A stretch of 31,821 bases of DNA, taken from the NCBI GenBank assembly GCA_038227045.1, contig JBBRQD010000066.1:1-31821 (forward strand), given 5' to 3'. Shown piece by piece: positions 24,732 to 31,821 of the stretch. The notes under the pieces are model-generated. The model had not been told where the DNA came from, searched no databases, and worked only from the letters and a program-made list of their open reading frames with translations. The translations under genes were made by a program, and so were the position numbers. Origin of the DNA: JANXLS01 sp038227045. Its GTDB lineage: Bacteria; Planctomycetota; SZUA-567; H5-PLA8. The first letter of the stretch is position 1. Each line of letters opens with the position of its first letter.

Positions 24732-25328
24732 ATGCCCTCATCCAATTCAAATTATGAATGGGCTGTCGGTTTCTTTAAACAGGCATGTTACGATTTGTTT
24801 CATGGGCAGAGAATTCAGGGTAATTCGCAATTCAAAAAGGGCTGGGCATTGTCGCTTGCACAGTTTCAACAAGCTGCGGAAAAAGCGATGAAGGCAGCGG
24901 CGATTTGGGAAACAAAGAAGCGAATCGGTCAAGATGAAATGATTTTGTTGACACATCAGATATGGCAGGATGTCCTTCGTAAAGAAGCGCATTTGCGCCC
25001 CTTAAAAAATTCCTTGTTGGATTCGATCGCTCCATGGCCAGAAGAAATGATTTGTGAGTTAGAGGATTTTGCTCCGCATGGAACGACAGATCGGGAAAAT
25101 TCAGAATATCCGTGGCAGACGGGTGACGATGTAGTTATTCCTGCGGAGCACTTTTCGGAAGAAAGACTTCAAAGCAAGGTGTCGCAATTGCGTGGAATAG
25201 CCGATGGATTGGTTTTGTATGTAAAAGATTCTCGCAGAGAATTCAGTCGAGTGTTTGAGGCTGTAAAGTTGGATTTTACTGAAGCAGATTTGACCGGCGA
25301 ACTAAACGGCGGAGAAACTGAACAATGA
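24732..25328 (+). CDS. HEPN-like domain protein overlapping the rpoC start
   Basis: The product has 198 residues; the ATG at 24732 directly follows the upstream stop. The N-terminal half matches the HEPN helical pattern: a first helix YEWAVGFFKQACYDL, then LAQFQQAAEKAMKAAAIW (about 42-59), the usual A-x-x-A-x-E-K-x-x-K-A segment, and LLTHQIWQDVLRKE (about 72-85). HEPN proteins are often ribonucleases or nucleotide-binding partners in toxin-antitoxin and defence systems; an obvious R-x4-6-H RNase motif is not visible, so activity is uncertain. The C-terminal half is acidic and unassigned. The gene is AT-rich relative to its neighbours. Its TGA overlaps the rpoC ATG (ATGA at 25325-25328), coupling it to rpoC translation. 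Confidence 0.6.
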   Translation: MPSSNSNYEWAVGFFKQACYDLFHGQRIQGNSQFKKGWALSLAQFQQAAEKAMKAAAIWETKKRIGQDEMILLTHQIWQDVLRKEAHLRPLKNSLLDSIAPWPEEMICELEDFAPHGTTDRENSEYPWQTGDDVVIPAEHFSEERLQSKVSQLRGIADGLVLYVKDSRREFSRVFEAVKLDFTEADLTGELNGGETEQ

Positions 25329-28300
25329 TCGGACCTAAATTTTTCGAAAAAAATGATTCCATGGGCGGCCGCGGTGGCCGGGGCGATGGCGGCGGACGCG
25401 GCGGCGATGGCGGTTCTTCGCGCGATGGCGGCGACCGCGCGGCTCAGCGCGATGAGCGCGAGCGCGGCGACTTTGGCGGTGGACGCGGCGGTGGCGGCGA
25501 TCGGGGAGATCGAAGCGAGCGCGGTGGCGGACGCGGCGACAGTGGCGCGCCGGGCGGTCCGGAACGGCATTATGAGAAGATCAACGACTTCTCCGCCGTT
25601 TCCATTACGCTGGCCAGCCCCAACGACATTCGATCGTGGTCGTACGGCGAAGTCAAGAAACCTGAAACGATCAATTACCGCAGCTACCGCGCGGAAAAGG
25701 ACGGTCTGTTCTGCGAGCGTATCTTCGGACCCGAGCGCGATTGGGAGTGCTCCTGCGGCAAATACAAAGGCATCAAATACAAGGATATCATCTGCGACCG
25801 CTGCGGTGTGAAAATCACCCACAGCAAGGTCCGCCGTGCGCGTTTTGGCCACATTAATCTGGCCGCGCCGGTCGTGCACATCTGGTTTTTCCGCTCGATG
25901 CCGTCGAAACTCGGCAATTTGCTCGGCATCAAGACGACTGCGCTGCAACAGGTCGTGTATTTCCAGCGCTATATCGTCACCGATCCGGGCGACAGCGGGA
26001 TGACCAAAGGCAAGCTGCTGTCGGACGAAGAGCATCGCAAAGCGCGCGACCAATTCGGCAGCACGTTCAAAGCCGAAATGGGCGCGGAAGCGATTCGCGA
26101 ATTGTTGCGTGGCGTCGATTTGAAGAAACTAGCCGAAGAACTGCGCGAGTTGCTCAAGACCAGCAAGAGCAAGCAGAAGACCGAGACGTTGATCAAGCGC
26201 CTGCGCATCCTCGACGCGCTGGTCTCTTCGGGAAACAGTCCCGAATGGATGATCATGGACGTGATCCCGGTCATCCCGCCGGATCTGCGCCCGCTCGTGC
26301 CTTTGGAAAGCGGCAACTTCGCGACGTCGGATTTGAACGACCTGTACCGCCGCGTGATCAACCGAAACAACCGCCTGCGCAAGCTGCTGGATTTGAACGC
26401 CCCGAGCGTCATCATCCGCAACGAAAAGCGCATGTTGCAGCAGGCCGTCGATGCCTTGTTCGACAACGGCCGCTGCAAACGCGCTGTGCTGGGCACCGGC
26501 AACCGCCCGCTGAAATCCCTGACCGACATGATCAAGGGCAAGCAGGGCCGGTTCCGCGAAAATCTGCTCGGAAAACGCGTCGATTATTCCGCGCGTTCGG
26601 TCATCGTCATCGGCCCGAATTTGAAGCTCAATCAGTGCGGCATCCCGAAGAAGATCGCGCTGGAACTGTTCCAGCCGTTCATCATCCGCAAGCTGAAAGA
26701 GCAGGGCTACGCCGATACGATCAAGAGCGCCAAGAAAATTCTGGAGCGCAAGGACGACGAAGTCTGGGACGTGCTGGAAGAGGTCATCAAGGGCCATCCC
26801 GTGATGCTCAACCGCGCGCCCACGCTGCATCGCATGGGCATCCAGGCGTTCTATCCCGTGCTGGTCGAAGGCGACGCAATCAAACTGCACCCGCTTGTCT
26901 GCGCCGGATTCAACGCCGATTTCGACGGCGATCAGATGGCCGTGCATTTGCCGCTGTCGCTTGAAGCGCAAGTCGAAGCCGGCATGTTGATGATTTCGAC
27001 CAACAACATCTTCTCGCCCGCGCACGGCAACCCGGTCATCACGCCCGATTTGGACATCGTGATGGGCACGTATTTCCTGACGTCGGAAGGAAAAGCCATC
27101 AAGGGCCAGCACGGTTATCGTGTGTACGACGCCGGCAAGACGGACTTGAAATCGCACCAGTTGCTCACCGCCGATGACTTCAAATTGGCGCGCGAAAAAC
27201 ACGGTCGTGGCAGCTTCCGCGTCACCGAACAGGGCGTCTTCAACTCCAAAGAAGAAGTCTTCCTCGCTCACGACGAAGGCCGTGTGGGCAAGCGCGCGAA
27301 GATTTTCGTGCGCATCAAGGGCCGCAAAGTGGTCGGTCCCGAATGGACGCAGATGACGTCCAAGAACGACCTGTACGAAACCACCGTCGGCCGTGTCATT
27401 TTCAACGACGTGCTGCCGCAGGGCATGCCGTTCTACAACATGACGCTCGACAAGGGCAAGCTGAAGAAGGTTGTCTCCGATTGCTATCAGATCCTCAATC
27501 GTTCCGATACGGTCGCGCTGCTGGATCGCTTGAAGGAGCAGGGTTTCCACGAAGCGATGCTCTCGGGCATCAGCTTCTCGGCGTCCGATTTGAAGATTCC
27601 TGAAATCAAGGAACGTGAAGTCGGGATCGCGGACGGATTGGTCGCCCAGACGCAAAAAGCGTATGAACGCGGCTTGATCACGGACGGCGAACGCTACCGC
27701 AAGACGATCGACATCTGGACCCATGTCCGCGAAAAGATCTGGAAGTCCGTGATGGAAGCGCTGCGGCAGGACGAACGGCCGGAAGATCCGCACTACGTCA
27801 ATCCGATCTATTACATCGTGCACTCCGGCTCACGCGGAAACTTGCAGCAGATCGGCCAGTTGTGCGGAATCCGCGGATTGATGGCGAAGCCCAACGGCAC
27901 GATCATTGAAACGCCGATCAAGGCGAATTTCCGCGAAGGCTTGAAGGGCTTGGAGTACTTCTCTTCGACGCACGGCGCCCGCAAGGGACTGGCCGACACC
28001 GCGCTGAAGACGGCGAACTCCGGCTACCTCACGCGCAAACTGGTCGAAGTCGCTCAAGACGTGGTGGTCACCTGCACCGACTGCGGCACGCTCAACGGCC
28101 TGACGAAGGGTGCGGTGTACCGTGGCGAACAAGTTGAAGTGAATCTGGCGGATTCCATCCGCGGCCGCACCGCGTGCGACAAGATCGTGCACTTGATGAC
28201 CGGCGAAGTGATCGTCAAGGAAGGCCAGCTCATCACGCCGCAGGTTGGCGTGAAGATCGAAGACTTCCTGGGCCGCGACGGCAAGATCCGCGTGCGTTCG

Positions 28301-29821
28301 CCGCTGTTGTGCGAAGCCTCGCACGGCTGCTGCGCGAAGTGCTACGGCATGGACATGTCCACGGGCGGGCTGGTCGAAATCGGCACGTCGGTCGGAGTCA
28401 TCGCGGCGCAGTCGGTTGGCGAACCGGGCACGCAGTTGACCATGCGCACCTTCCACGTCGGCGGACTGGGCACGAAAGCCGTTGAAGAATCCGAAATCAA
28501 GACGCGCACCGCGGGCATCGTGAAGCTCGTCGGCGTTCAGGCGGTGATCAACGAAAAGAATGAAAACATCATTCTGAACCGCAACGCCGAAATCCTGATC
28601 GTGGACGAAAAGGACCGCGAGCTGGAAAAATACATCGTACAGACCGGCTCGGTCTTGCAGGTCAGCGCCGGTGAAAAAGTCGCGGCGCGCAAATCGCTGG
28701 TGAAATGGGATCCGCACAATATTCCGATCCTCACCGAAGTCGGCGGAACCGTCGCCTTCGAAGATTTCATCGCCGACGTGACCTTTAAGGAAGAGACGGA
28801 CACGGGCACCGGACACAAGCGACTGGTCATCGTCGAACATCGCGGCGATCATCATCCGCAGATCGTCATCAAGACCAAAGACGGCACGATTCTGGGAATT
28901 TATTCGATCCCGGAAAAGGCGATCGTCGATGCCACCGAAGGACAGAAGGTCGTCCCCGGCCAATTGCTGGCGAAGACGCCGCGCGAAATGTCCGGCACGC
29001 AGGATATCACCGGCGGGTTGCCGCGCGTCACGGAACTCTTCGAGGCTCGCCGCCCGAAGGATCCCGCGATCATGGCCGAAGTCGACGGCGTGGTGGAATT
29101 CGGCGACCGCAAGCGTGGCAAGCGCACGCTGATCGTGAAGTCGGATTCGGGCCTGGAAATGGAACACCTGGTGCCGCAGGGCAAGCACATCCTCGTCCGC
29201 AAGGGCGACAAAGTGCGCGCCGGCGACCGCCTGGTGGACGGCCCGCTGATTCCGCACGACATTCTGCGCATCAACGGCGAGGACAAGTTGCAGACGTACA
29301 TCCTCAACGAAGTCCAGGCCGTGTACCGCAGCCAGGCCGTGCGCATCGACGACAAGCACATCGAAATCCTGATCCGCCAGATGATGCGGAAAGTGCAGAT
29401 CGAAGATCCGGGCGACAGCGATTATCTGCCGACGGATATCAAGAGCCGCATGGAGTTCGCGGCAAAGAACAAGGACATCGTGGCCAAGGGCGGACGTCCG
29501 GCGTCGGCCAGCCCGATGCTCCTCGGTATCGCGCGCGCGAGCTTGCAGGCGGAATCGTGGATCGCGGCAGCCTCCTTCCAGGAAACGACGAAGGTGCTGA
29601 CCGAAGCTGCAATCGCCGGCCGCAGGGACGAGTTGCGCGGCCTGAAAGAAAACGTGATCCTGGGCCACATCATTCCCGCCGGAACGGGTTTCCGCGACTT
29701 CATGCTCGGCATGATCAAGCGCGACACGCCGCCGGAACTGGAAGAAGCATCGCGGGAAGAAATGAAGGAATTGGGCGCGGGAGTTGGCGCGGCCAGTTAT
29801 GGCGGCAAGGGCGACGAGTAG
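25325..29821 (+). CDS. rpoC: RNA polymerase beta-prime subunit with Gly/Arg/Asp-rich N-terminal extension
   Basis: The 1498-residue beta-prime subunit carries the catalytic metal site NADFDGDQM at about residues 528-536. It has the first zinc site CSCGKYKG with IICDRCGVK near the N-terminus, a second set of Cys (CTDCG, and SHGCCAKCYGMD) in the C-terminal half, and the trigger-loop region VGVIAAQSVGEPGTQLTMRTFH. The normal start of the subunit corresponds to about residue 82 (YEKINDFSAVSITLASP). Before it lie about 80 extra residues made largely of Gly, Arg and Asp, with RGG at 16, 25, 54 and 66. The start at 25325 has GGCGGAG upstream and overlaps the stop of the HEPN-like gene; an in-frame ATG exists at 25361. 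A terminator hairpin follows the stop. Confidence 0.98.
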   Translation: MIGPKFFEKNDSMGGRGGRGDGGGRGGDGGSSRDGGDRAAQRDERERGDFGGGRGGGGDRGDRSERGGGRGDSGAPGGPERHYEKINDFSAVSITLASPNDIRSWSYGEVKKPETINYRSYRAEKDGLFCERIFGPERDWECSCGKYKGIKYKDIICDRCGVKITHSKVRRARFGHINLAAPVVHIWFFRSMPSKLGNLLGIKTTALQQVVYFQRYIVTDPGDSGMTKGKLLSDEEHRKARDQFGSTFKAEMGAEAIRELLRGVDLKKLAEELRELLKTSKSKQKTETLIKRLRILDALVSSGNSPEWMIMDVIPVIPPDLRPLVPLESGNFATSDLNDLYRRVINRNNRLRKLLDLNAPSVIIRNEKRMLQQAVDALFDNGRCKRAVLGTGNRPLKSLTDMIKGKQGRFRENLLGKRVDYSARSVIVIGPNLKLNQCGIPKKIALELFQPFIIRKLKEQGYADTIKSAKKILERKDDEVWDVLEEVIKGHPVMLNRAPTLHRMGIQAFYPVLVEGDAIKLHPLVCAGFNADFDGDQMAVHLPLSLEAQVEAGMLMISTNNIFSPAHGNPVITPDLDIVMGTYFLTSEGKAIKGQHGYRVYDAGKTDLKSHQLLTADDFKLAREKHGRGSFRVTEQGVFNSKEEVFLAHDEGRVGKRAKIFVRIKGRKVVGPEWTQMTSKNDLYETTVGRVIFNDVLPQGMPFYNMTLDKGKLKKVVSDCYQILNRSDTVALLDRLKEQGFHEAMLSGISFSASDLKIPEIKEREVGIADGLVAQTQKAYERGLITDGERYRKTIDIWTHVREKIWKSVMEALRQDERPEDPHYVNPIYYIVHSGSRGNLQQIGQLCGIRGLMAKPNGTIIETPIKANFREGLKGLEYFSSTHGARKGLADTALKTANSGYLTRKLVEVAQDVVVTCTDCGTLNGLTKGAVYRGEQVEVNLADSIRGRTACDKIVHLMTGEVIVKEGQLITPQVGVKIEDFLGRDGKIRVRSPLLCEASHGCCAKCYGMDMSTGGLVEIGTSVGVIAAQSVGEPGTQLTMRTFHVGGLGTKAVEESEIKTRTAGIVKLVGVQAVINEKNENIILNRNAEILIVDEKDRELEKYIVQTGSVLQVSAGEKVAARKSLVKWDPHNIPILTEVGGTVAFEDFIADVTFKEETDTGTGHKRLVIVEHRGDHHPQIVIKTKDGTILGIYSIPEKAIVDATEGQKVVPGQLLAKTPREMSGTQDITGGLPRVTELFEARRPKDPAIMAEVDGVVEFGDRKRGKRTLIVKSDSGLEMEHLVPQGKHILVRKGDKVRAGDRLVDGPLIPHDILRINGEDKLQTYILNEVQAVYRSQAVRIDDKHIEILIRQMMRKVQIEDPGDSDYLPTDIKSRMEFAAKNKDIVAKGGRPASASPMLLGIARASLQAESWIAAASFQETTKVLTEAAIAGRRDELRGLKENVILGHIIPAGTGFRDFMLGMIKRDTPPELEEASREEMKELGAGVGAASYGGKGDE

Positions 29822-29865
29822 CGTGGCGGGGAGCGGTTCGCTCCTGCATAAATAGTGGAATCGAC

Positions 29866-29903
29866 AACCGGCGGAAAGCGCAAGCTTTCCGTTGGTTTAT
29901 TTT
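29866..29903 (+). terminator. rho-independent-type terminator after rpoC
   Basis: AACCGGCGGAAAGC and GCTTTCCGTTGGTT form a stem of about 14 base pairs (two G-U pairs) capped by a GCAA tetraloop at 29880-29883, followed by TATTTT. It lies 45 bases after the rpoC stop and ends the rpoBC transcript. The U tract is interrupted, so some read-through into the toxin-antitoxin pair is possible. Confidence 0.75.
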
Positions 29904-29908
29904 GAGAG

Positions 29909-29938
29909 TTGACATTGTAGATTCTTCACTAGTAATAT
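29909..29938 (+). promoter_or_regulatory. sigma70-type promoter for the BrnT operon
   Basis: TTGACA at 29909-29914 and TAATAT at 29933-29938 are separated by 18 bases, and AAAGG lies ahead of the ATG at 29954. It directly follows the rpoC terminator, so the toxin-antitoxin pair is probably transcribed on its own. BrnT-type operons are commonly autorepressed, but no clear operator palindrome is seen here. Confidence 0.55.
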
Positions 29939-29953
29939 CGAAAGGTCGTCGCC

Positions 29954-30223
29954 ATGGATTTTCGTTGGATCGATTGGAACATCGACCATATCGCGAAGCA
30001 TGGAGTCACGCCTGAAGAAGCGGAATGGGTTGTTCGAAATGCAAAGCCACCGTATCCCGAACACCAAGACGACGAGAAATGGCTGGTCGTTGGACGCGGG
30101 GACGGTAATCGGTATTTGCAGGTGGCATTCTTGTTGGATGACGATGGAACGATTTTTGTAATTCATGCGCGCCCGTTGAATGACAAAGAAAAGCGCCGAT
30201 ACAGACGGAGAATCAGATCATGA
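29954..30223 (+). CDS. brnT: BrnT-family toxin
   Basis: This 89-residue protein matches the BrnT family, RelE-fold ribonuclease toxins of type II toxin-antitoxin systems that stop growth by cutting RNA. Characteristic features are an N-terminal aromatic/Trp patch (FRWIDWNIDHIAKHGVTPEEA), the KHGV-x-x-EEA segment, and a C-terminal IHARPLNDKEKRRYRRR in place of the usual ISAR-x-A-x-x-E-R-x-x-Y. Length is typical. It is preceded by a promoter and AAAGG ribosome site, and its stop overlaps the next start by four bases. Toxin-first order is the usual arrangement for BrnT/BrnA. Substrate and activity are inferred from the family. Confidence 0.75.
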   Translation: MDFRWIDWNIDHIAKHGVTPEEAEWVVRNAKPPYPEHQDDEKWLVVGRGDGNRYLQVAFLLDDDGTIFVIHARPLNDKEKRRYRRRIRS

Positions 30224-30540
30224 AAACCAAAGCGGAGCAAAAAATCTTCAAAGATCTAACTGCGACCAAGCTTGAAGAAATGACGAGGGATTTGGATCGT
30301 GAATTTATCGCAGACACGTTCCGGCCCATGACGCCCAGGGAACAAGAGCGCTGGGAGCGCGCCAAACGAAAAACCAAGAGTGGAACTGCGGCATCCAATG
30401 TGAAAACAATCGCGGTCAACGTCGAAAAGTCGCTCCTGGAACGTTCGGAGAATCTTGCAAAGAAGAAGGGCTTGACACGCGACGCGCTGATTGGTCGGGC
30501 GCTTAAGACTGTTTTGGCGGCGGATGGGCAAGATGTGTGA
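30220..30540 (+). CDS. BrnA/CopG-like antitoxin
   Basis: The gene overlaps the toxin gene (ATGA) and encodes 106 residues. The C-terminal half has a ribbon-helix-helix-like pattern (VKTIAVNVEKSLLERSENLA, then a KGLTRDALIGRALKTVL helix), the DNA-binding module used by CopG-type antitoxins for autorepression. The N-terminal half is charged and helical (TATKLEEMTRDLDREFI, with a REQERWERAKRK stretch) and would wrap the toxin. The RHH lies at the C-terminus and the protein is somewhat long for the family, so it may be a variant antitoxin. Position next to the toxin is the main support. Confidence 0.65.
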   Translation: MKTKAEQKIFKDLTATKLEEMTRDLDREFIADTFRPMTPREQERWERAKRKTKSGTAASNVKTIAVNVEKSLLERSENLAKKKGLTRDALIGRALKTVLAADGQDV

Positions 30541-30723
30541 GGAAACAAAAAGGAAAGCCTAAGATCGCGCTGTGATAAATGGGTGAAGTCCAGGGGGAAA
30601 TTGGAGTGGCCTGTCATCGAATATCGACTAAATTGAGGAAAACGAAGAAACTTTGAATCACTTCACAAACGCAGATTTCTAGACATGCTATTGGCGAATG
30701 TCAGCTAAGATGGAGACGGAAAA

Positions 30724-30972
30724 ATGCTACCAAATCGAGAGGAAGTATCGGGATGGACAACGTCTGCTTCGATTTCCGAAACACTTGGTAGCCTATTAAA
30801 AGCGGATTCAAACGATCCAATCAAAAATTTCCGAATGTTCGCGTTTCCGGCGCTTATACGTGTGCTGTGGCTTACTATATCCTGGATTTGGGTTCTTTCT
30901 TGCGTTGGTTCGATTATTTTCGCTACTTTGCAAGAACTTATTCAAGCTAAAGCAGAAAACCAAAATCAATAA
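30724..30972 (+). CDS. small single-pass membrane protein
   Basis: The product has 82 residues; GGAGACGG precedes the ATG at 30724. A polar N-terminus of about 35 residues is followed by one or two hydrophobic stretches (FAFPALIRVLWLTISWIW and VGSIIFATLQ) and a polar tail. No signal peptidase site is seen. The hydrophobic pattern recalls the first half of DUF4282 membrane proteins, but this is a weak resemblance. It heads a tight AT-rich operon, ending one base before the next start. Confidence 0.55.
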   Translation: MLPNREEVSGWTTSASISETLGSLLKADSNDPIKNFRMFAFPALIRVLWLTISWIWVLSCVGSIIFATLQELIQAKAENQNQ

Positions 30973-31527
30973 ATGTCGATTGAAGAAGAAAATGAACGAT
31001 TTTCCCGCAGTGTTGTAGAAAAATCTACGAAACTATTAACGCGAGTTGGCGTGGACTCGTTCCTCACTGGAACATCGATTGACGATCGAAGCCTACTTGC
31101 TCTTAAGCAAGAAATTTTGGCTGGGGGCGAAATCGAAGACATTCTAATTTCTGACGAAAATCTTCAAAGTTTAACCGGAACCGAATCATTTGACCTCAAA
31201 TCTGAGATAAAGAAAAATGTATGGCGCGCTGAAATTAAGAAACGAAGTTATACGTTTTTTAAATGGACTGCCGCTGATTCAGGCCTGAAACGATGGATTG
31301 CAGTAATTTGGAAAGAAGTTCCACCTAACAAAGTAGTTGTGGATCAAACATTCAAGCATGTGGCGATTTCCATATTATATGGGTTTATGATAGTAGTCGC
31401 GTTGTTAGCTGGTCTTCTTGTGATTCGCTTGTATTGCGAGGCAGCGATACTTCTTTTTCGGTTCGTTGACGAAATAGTGGCGATTCACGATACGATGAAG
31501 AAAAAACTTCAATCGGAGAGCAAATAA
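30973..31527 (+). CDS. membrane protein with cytoplasmic N-terminal region, unknown function
   Basis: The 184-residue product starts immediately after the previous stop. Residues 1-120 are polar and helical (MSIEEENERFSRSVVEKS, a segment with GTESFDLKSEIKK). Around residues 125-155 lies a hydrophobic segment (HVAISILYGFMIVVALLAG) that is followed by VIRLYCEAAILLFRFVDEI and a lysine-rich tail. The R-x-x-x-E-x-x-x-x-F-R-x-x-D-x-x-x-I pattern resembles the C-terminal half of DUF4282 proteins. With the preceding gene it could represent a split version of that family; this is inference. Low GC suggests acquisition. Confidence 0.5.
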   Translation: MSIEEENERFSRSVVEKSTKLLTRVGVDSFLTGTSIDDRSLLALKQEILAGGEIEDILISDENLQSLTGTESFDLKSEIKKNVWRAEIKKRSYTFFKWTAADSGLKRWIAVIWKEVPPNKVVVDQTFKHVAISILYGFMIVVALLAGLLVIRLYCEAAILLFRFVDEIVAIHDTMKKKLQSESK

Positions 31528-31528
31528 C

Positions 31529-31798
31529 ATGAGACTCTCAATTGCAATAATGCTCTGCGTTTTATTGAGCGGTTGCGGCGACGTTAACCATGTGGAAAAG
31601 ATTAAGCACATTGATTTAGGCCAGGCGGAAGAAAACGAACGCAAAGAAAAGCTATTGTCACAAGAAGCTGAGCAAGCAAAAGTGAGCAATTGTCAAATGA
31701 TGTGGATGGCGATGTTGAAATCATGCGGCGTTTTCCTTGATGCCATCCACGAAACGAACAAGCTTGATCACGTCTGCCAACAACTCCGATTTATTTAA
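31529..31798 (+). CDS. small lipoprotein of unknown function
   Basis: The 89-residue product starts MRLSIAIMLCVLLSGCGDV with a lipobox L-S-G-C at Cys16, so it should be lipid-anchored after signal peptidase II cleavage. The rest is charged and helical (GQAEENERKEKLLSQEAEQA) and ends with two further Cys (about residues 54 and 83) that could pair in the periplasm. It lies one base after the previous stop and is the last gene of the AT-rich operon. No known family is recognised. Confidence 0.6.
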   Translation: MRLSIAIMLCVLLSGCGDVNHVEKIKHIDLGQAEENERKEKLLSQEAEQAKVSNCQMMWMAMLKSCGVFLDAIHETNKLDHVCQQLRFI

Positions 31799-31821
31799 TT
31801 TCCTCCAGCCTTTTGCCGCGC

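Noticed and set aside
1..31821. CRISPR array or complete prophage
   Set aside because: No short repeats with regular unique spacers and no phage structural genes are present; the only tandem repeats are the IPT/TIG coding units.

Overview
The window looks like a chromosomal segment of a planctomycete or a close PVC-group relative, probably an uncultured or poorly studied one. Three things point that way. One is a secreted DUF1592/DUF1588/DUF1585-type cytochrome protein followed by a DUF1552 protein. Another is a 1230-residue PVC-type dehydrogenase with two cytochrome c domains. The third is the sequence character of RpoB and RpoC. The assignment is inference; no ribosomal RNA is present to settle it.

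Left part (1-7500): a scarred integration zone. It opens with the end of an IS3-family insertion sequence, followed by a tyrosine recombinase that lacks its N-terminal part. Two minus-strand exported proteins follow: a 1250-residue protein with six IPT/TIG repeats and a PKD domain, and a 340-residue beta-propeller. Then come a fossil of a second integrase tail, the 3' half of a tRNA-His gene, and the tail of what may be a large serine recombinase running into that tRNA fragment. The zone was hit by mobile elements more than once.

Middle part (7639-20000): PVC accessory metabolism. A compact plus-strand operon encodes a DUF1592-type c-type cytochrome protein, a DUF1552 protein and a caspase-like/FGE-like fusion whose two domains both appear to have lost catalytic residues. 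Convergent to it is a translationally coupled creatininase-MFS transporter pair. Next are the collapsed remains of an autotransporter-type protein and a glycoside hydrolase, then the large dehydrogenase and a convergent class III cyclase-like protein.

Right part (20160-31821): rpoB and rpoC without the usual ribosomal protein neighbours. A strong sigma70-type promoter, flanked by a 9-bp inverted repeat, sits about 340 bases upstream of rpoB. Two lower-GC genes, one unknown and one HEPN-like, lie between rpoB and rpoC; the second overlaps the rpoC start. RpoC carries an N-terminal extension of about 80 residues rich in Gly, Arg and Asp with RGG motifs. A strong hairpin terminator closes the unit. 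A BrnT-type toxin-antitoxin pair follows with its own promoter, then a tight AT-rich operon of two small membrane proteins and a lipoprotein.

The best candidates for something undescribed are the HEPN-like module inside rpoBC together with the RGG-tailed RpoC, the pseudo-caspase/pseudo-FGE fusion in the cytochrome operon, and the three-gene membrane/lipoprotein operon at the right end.
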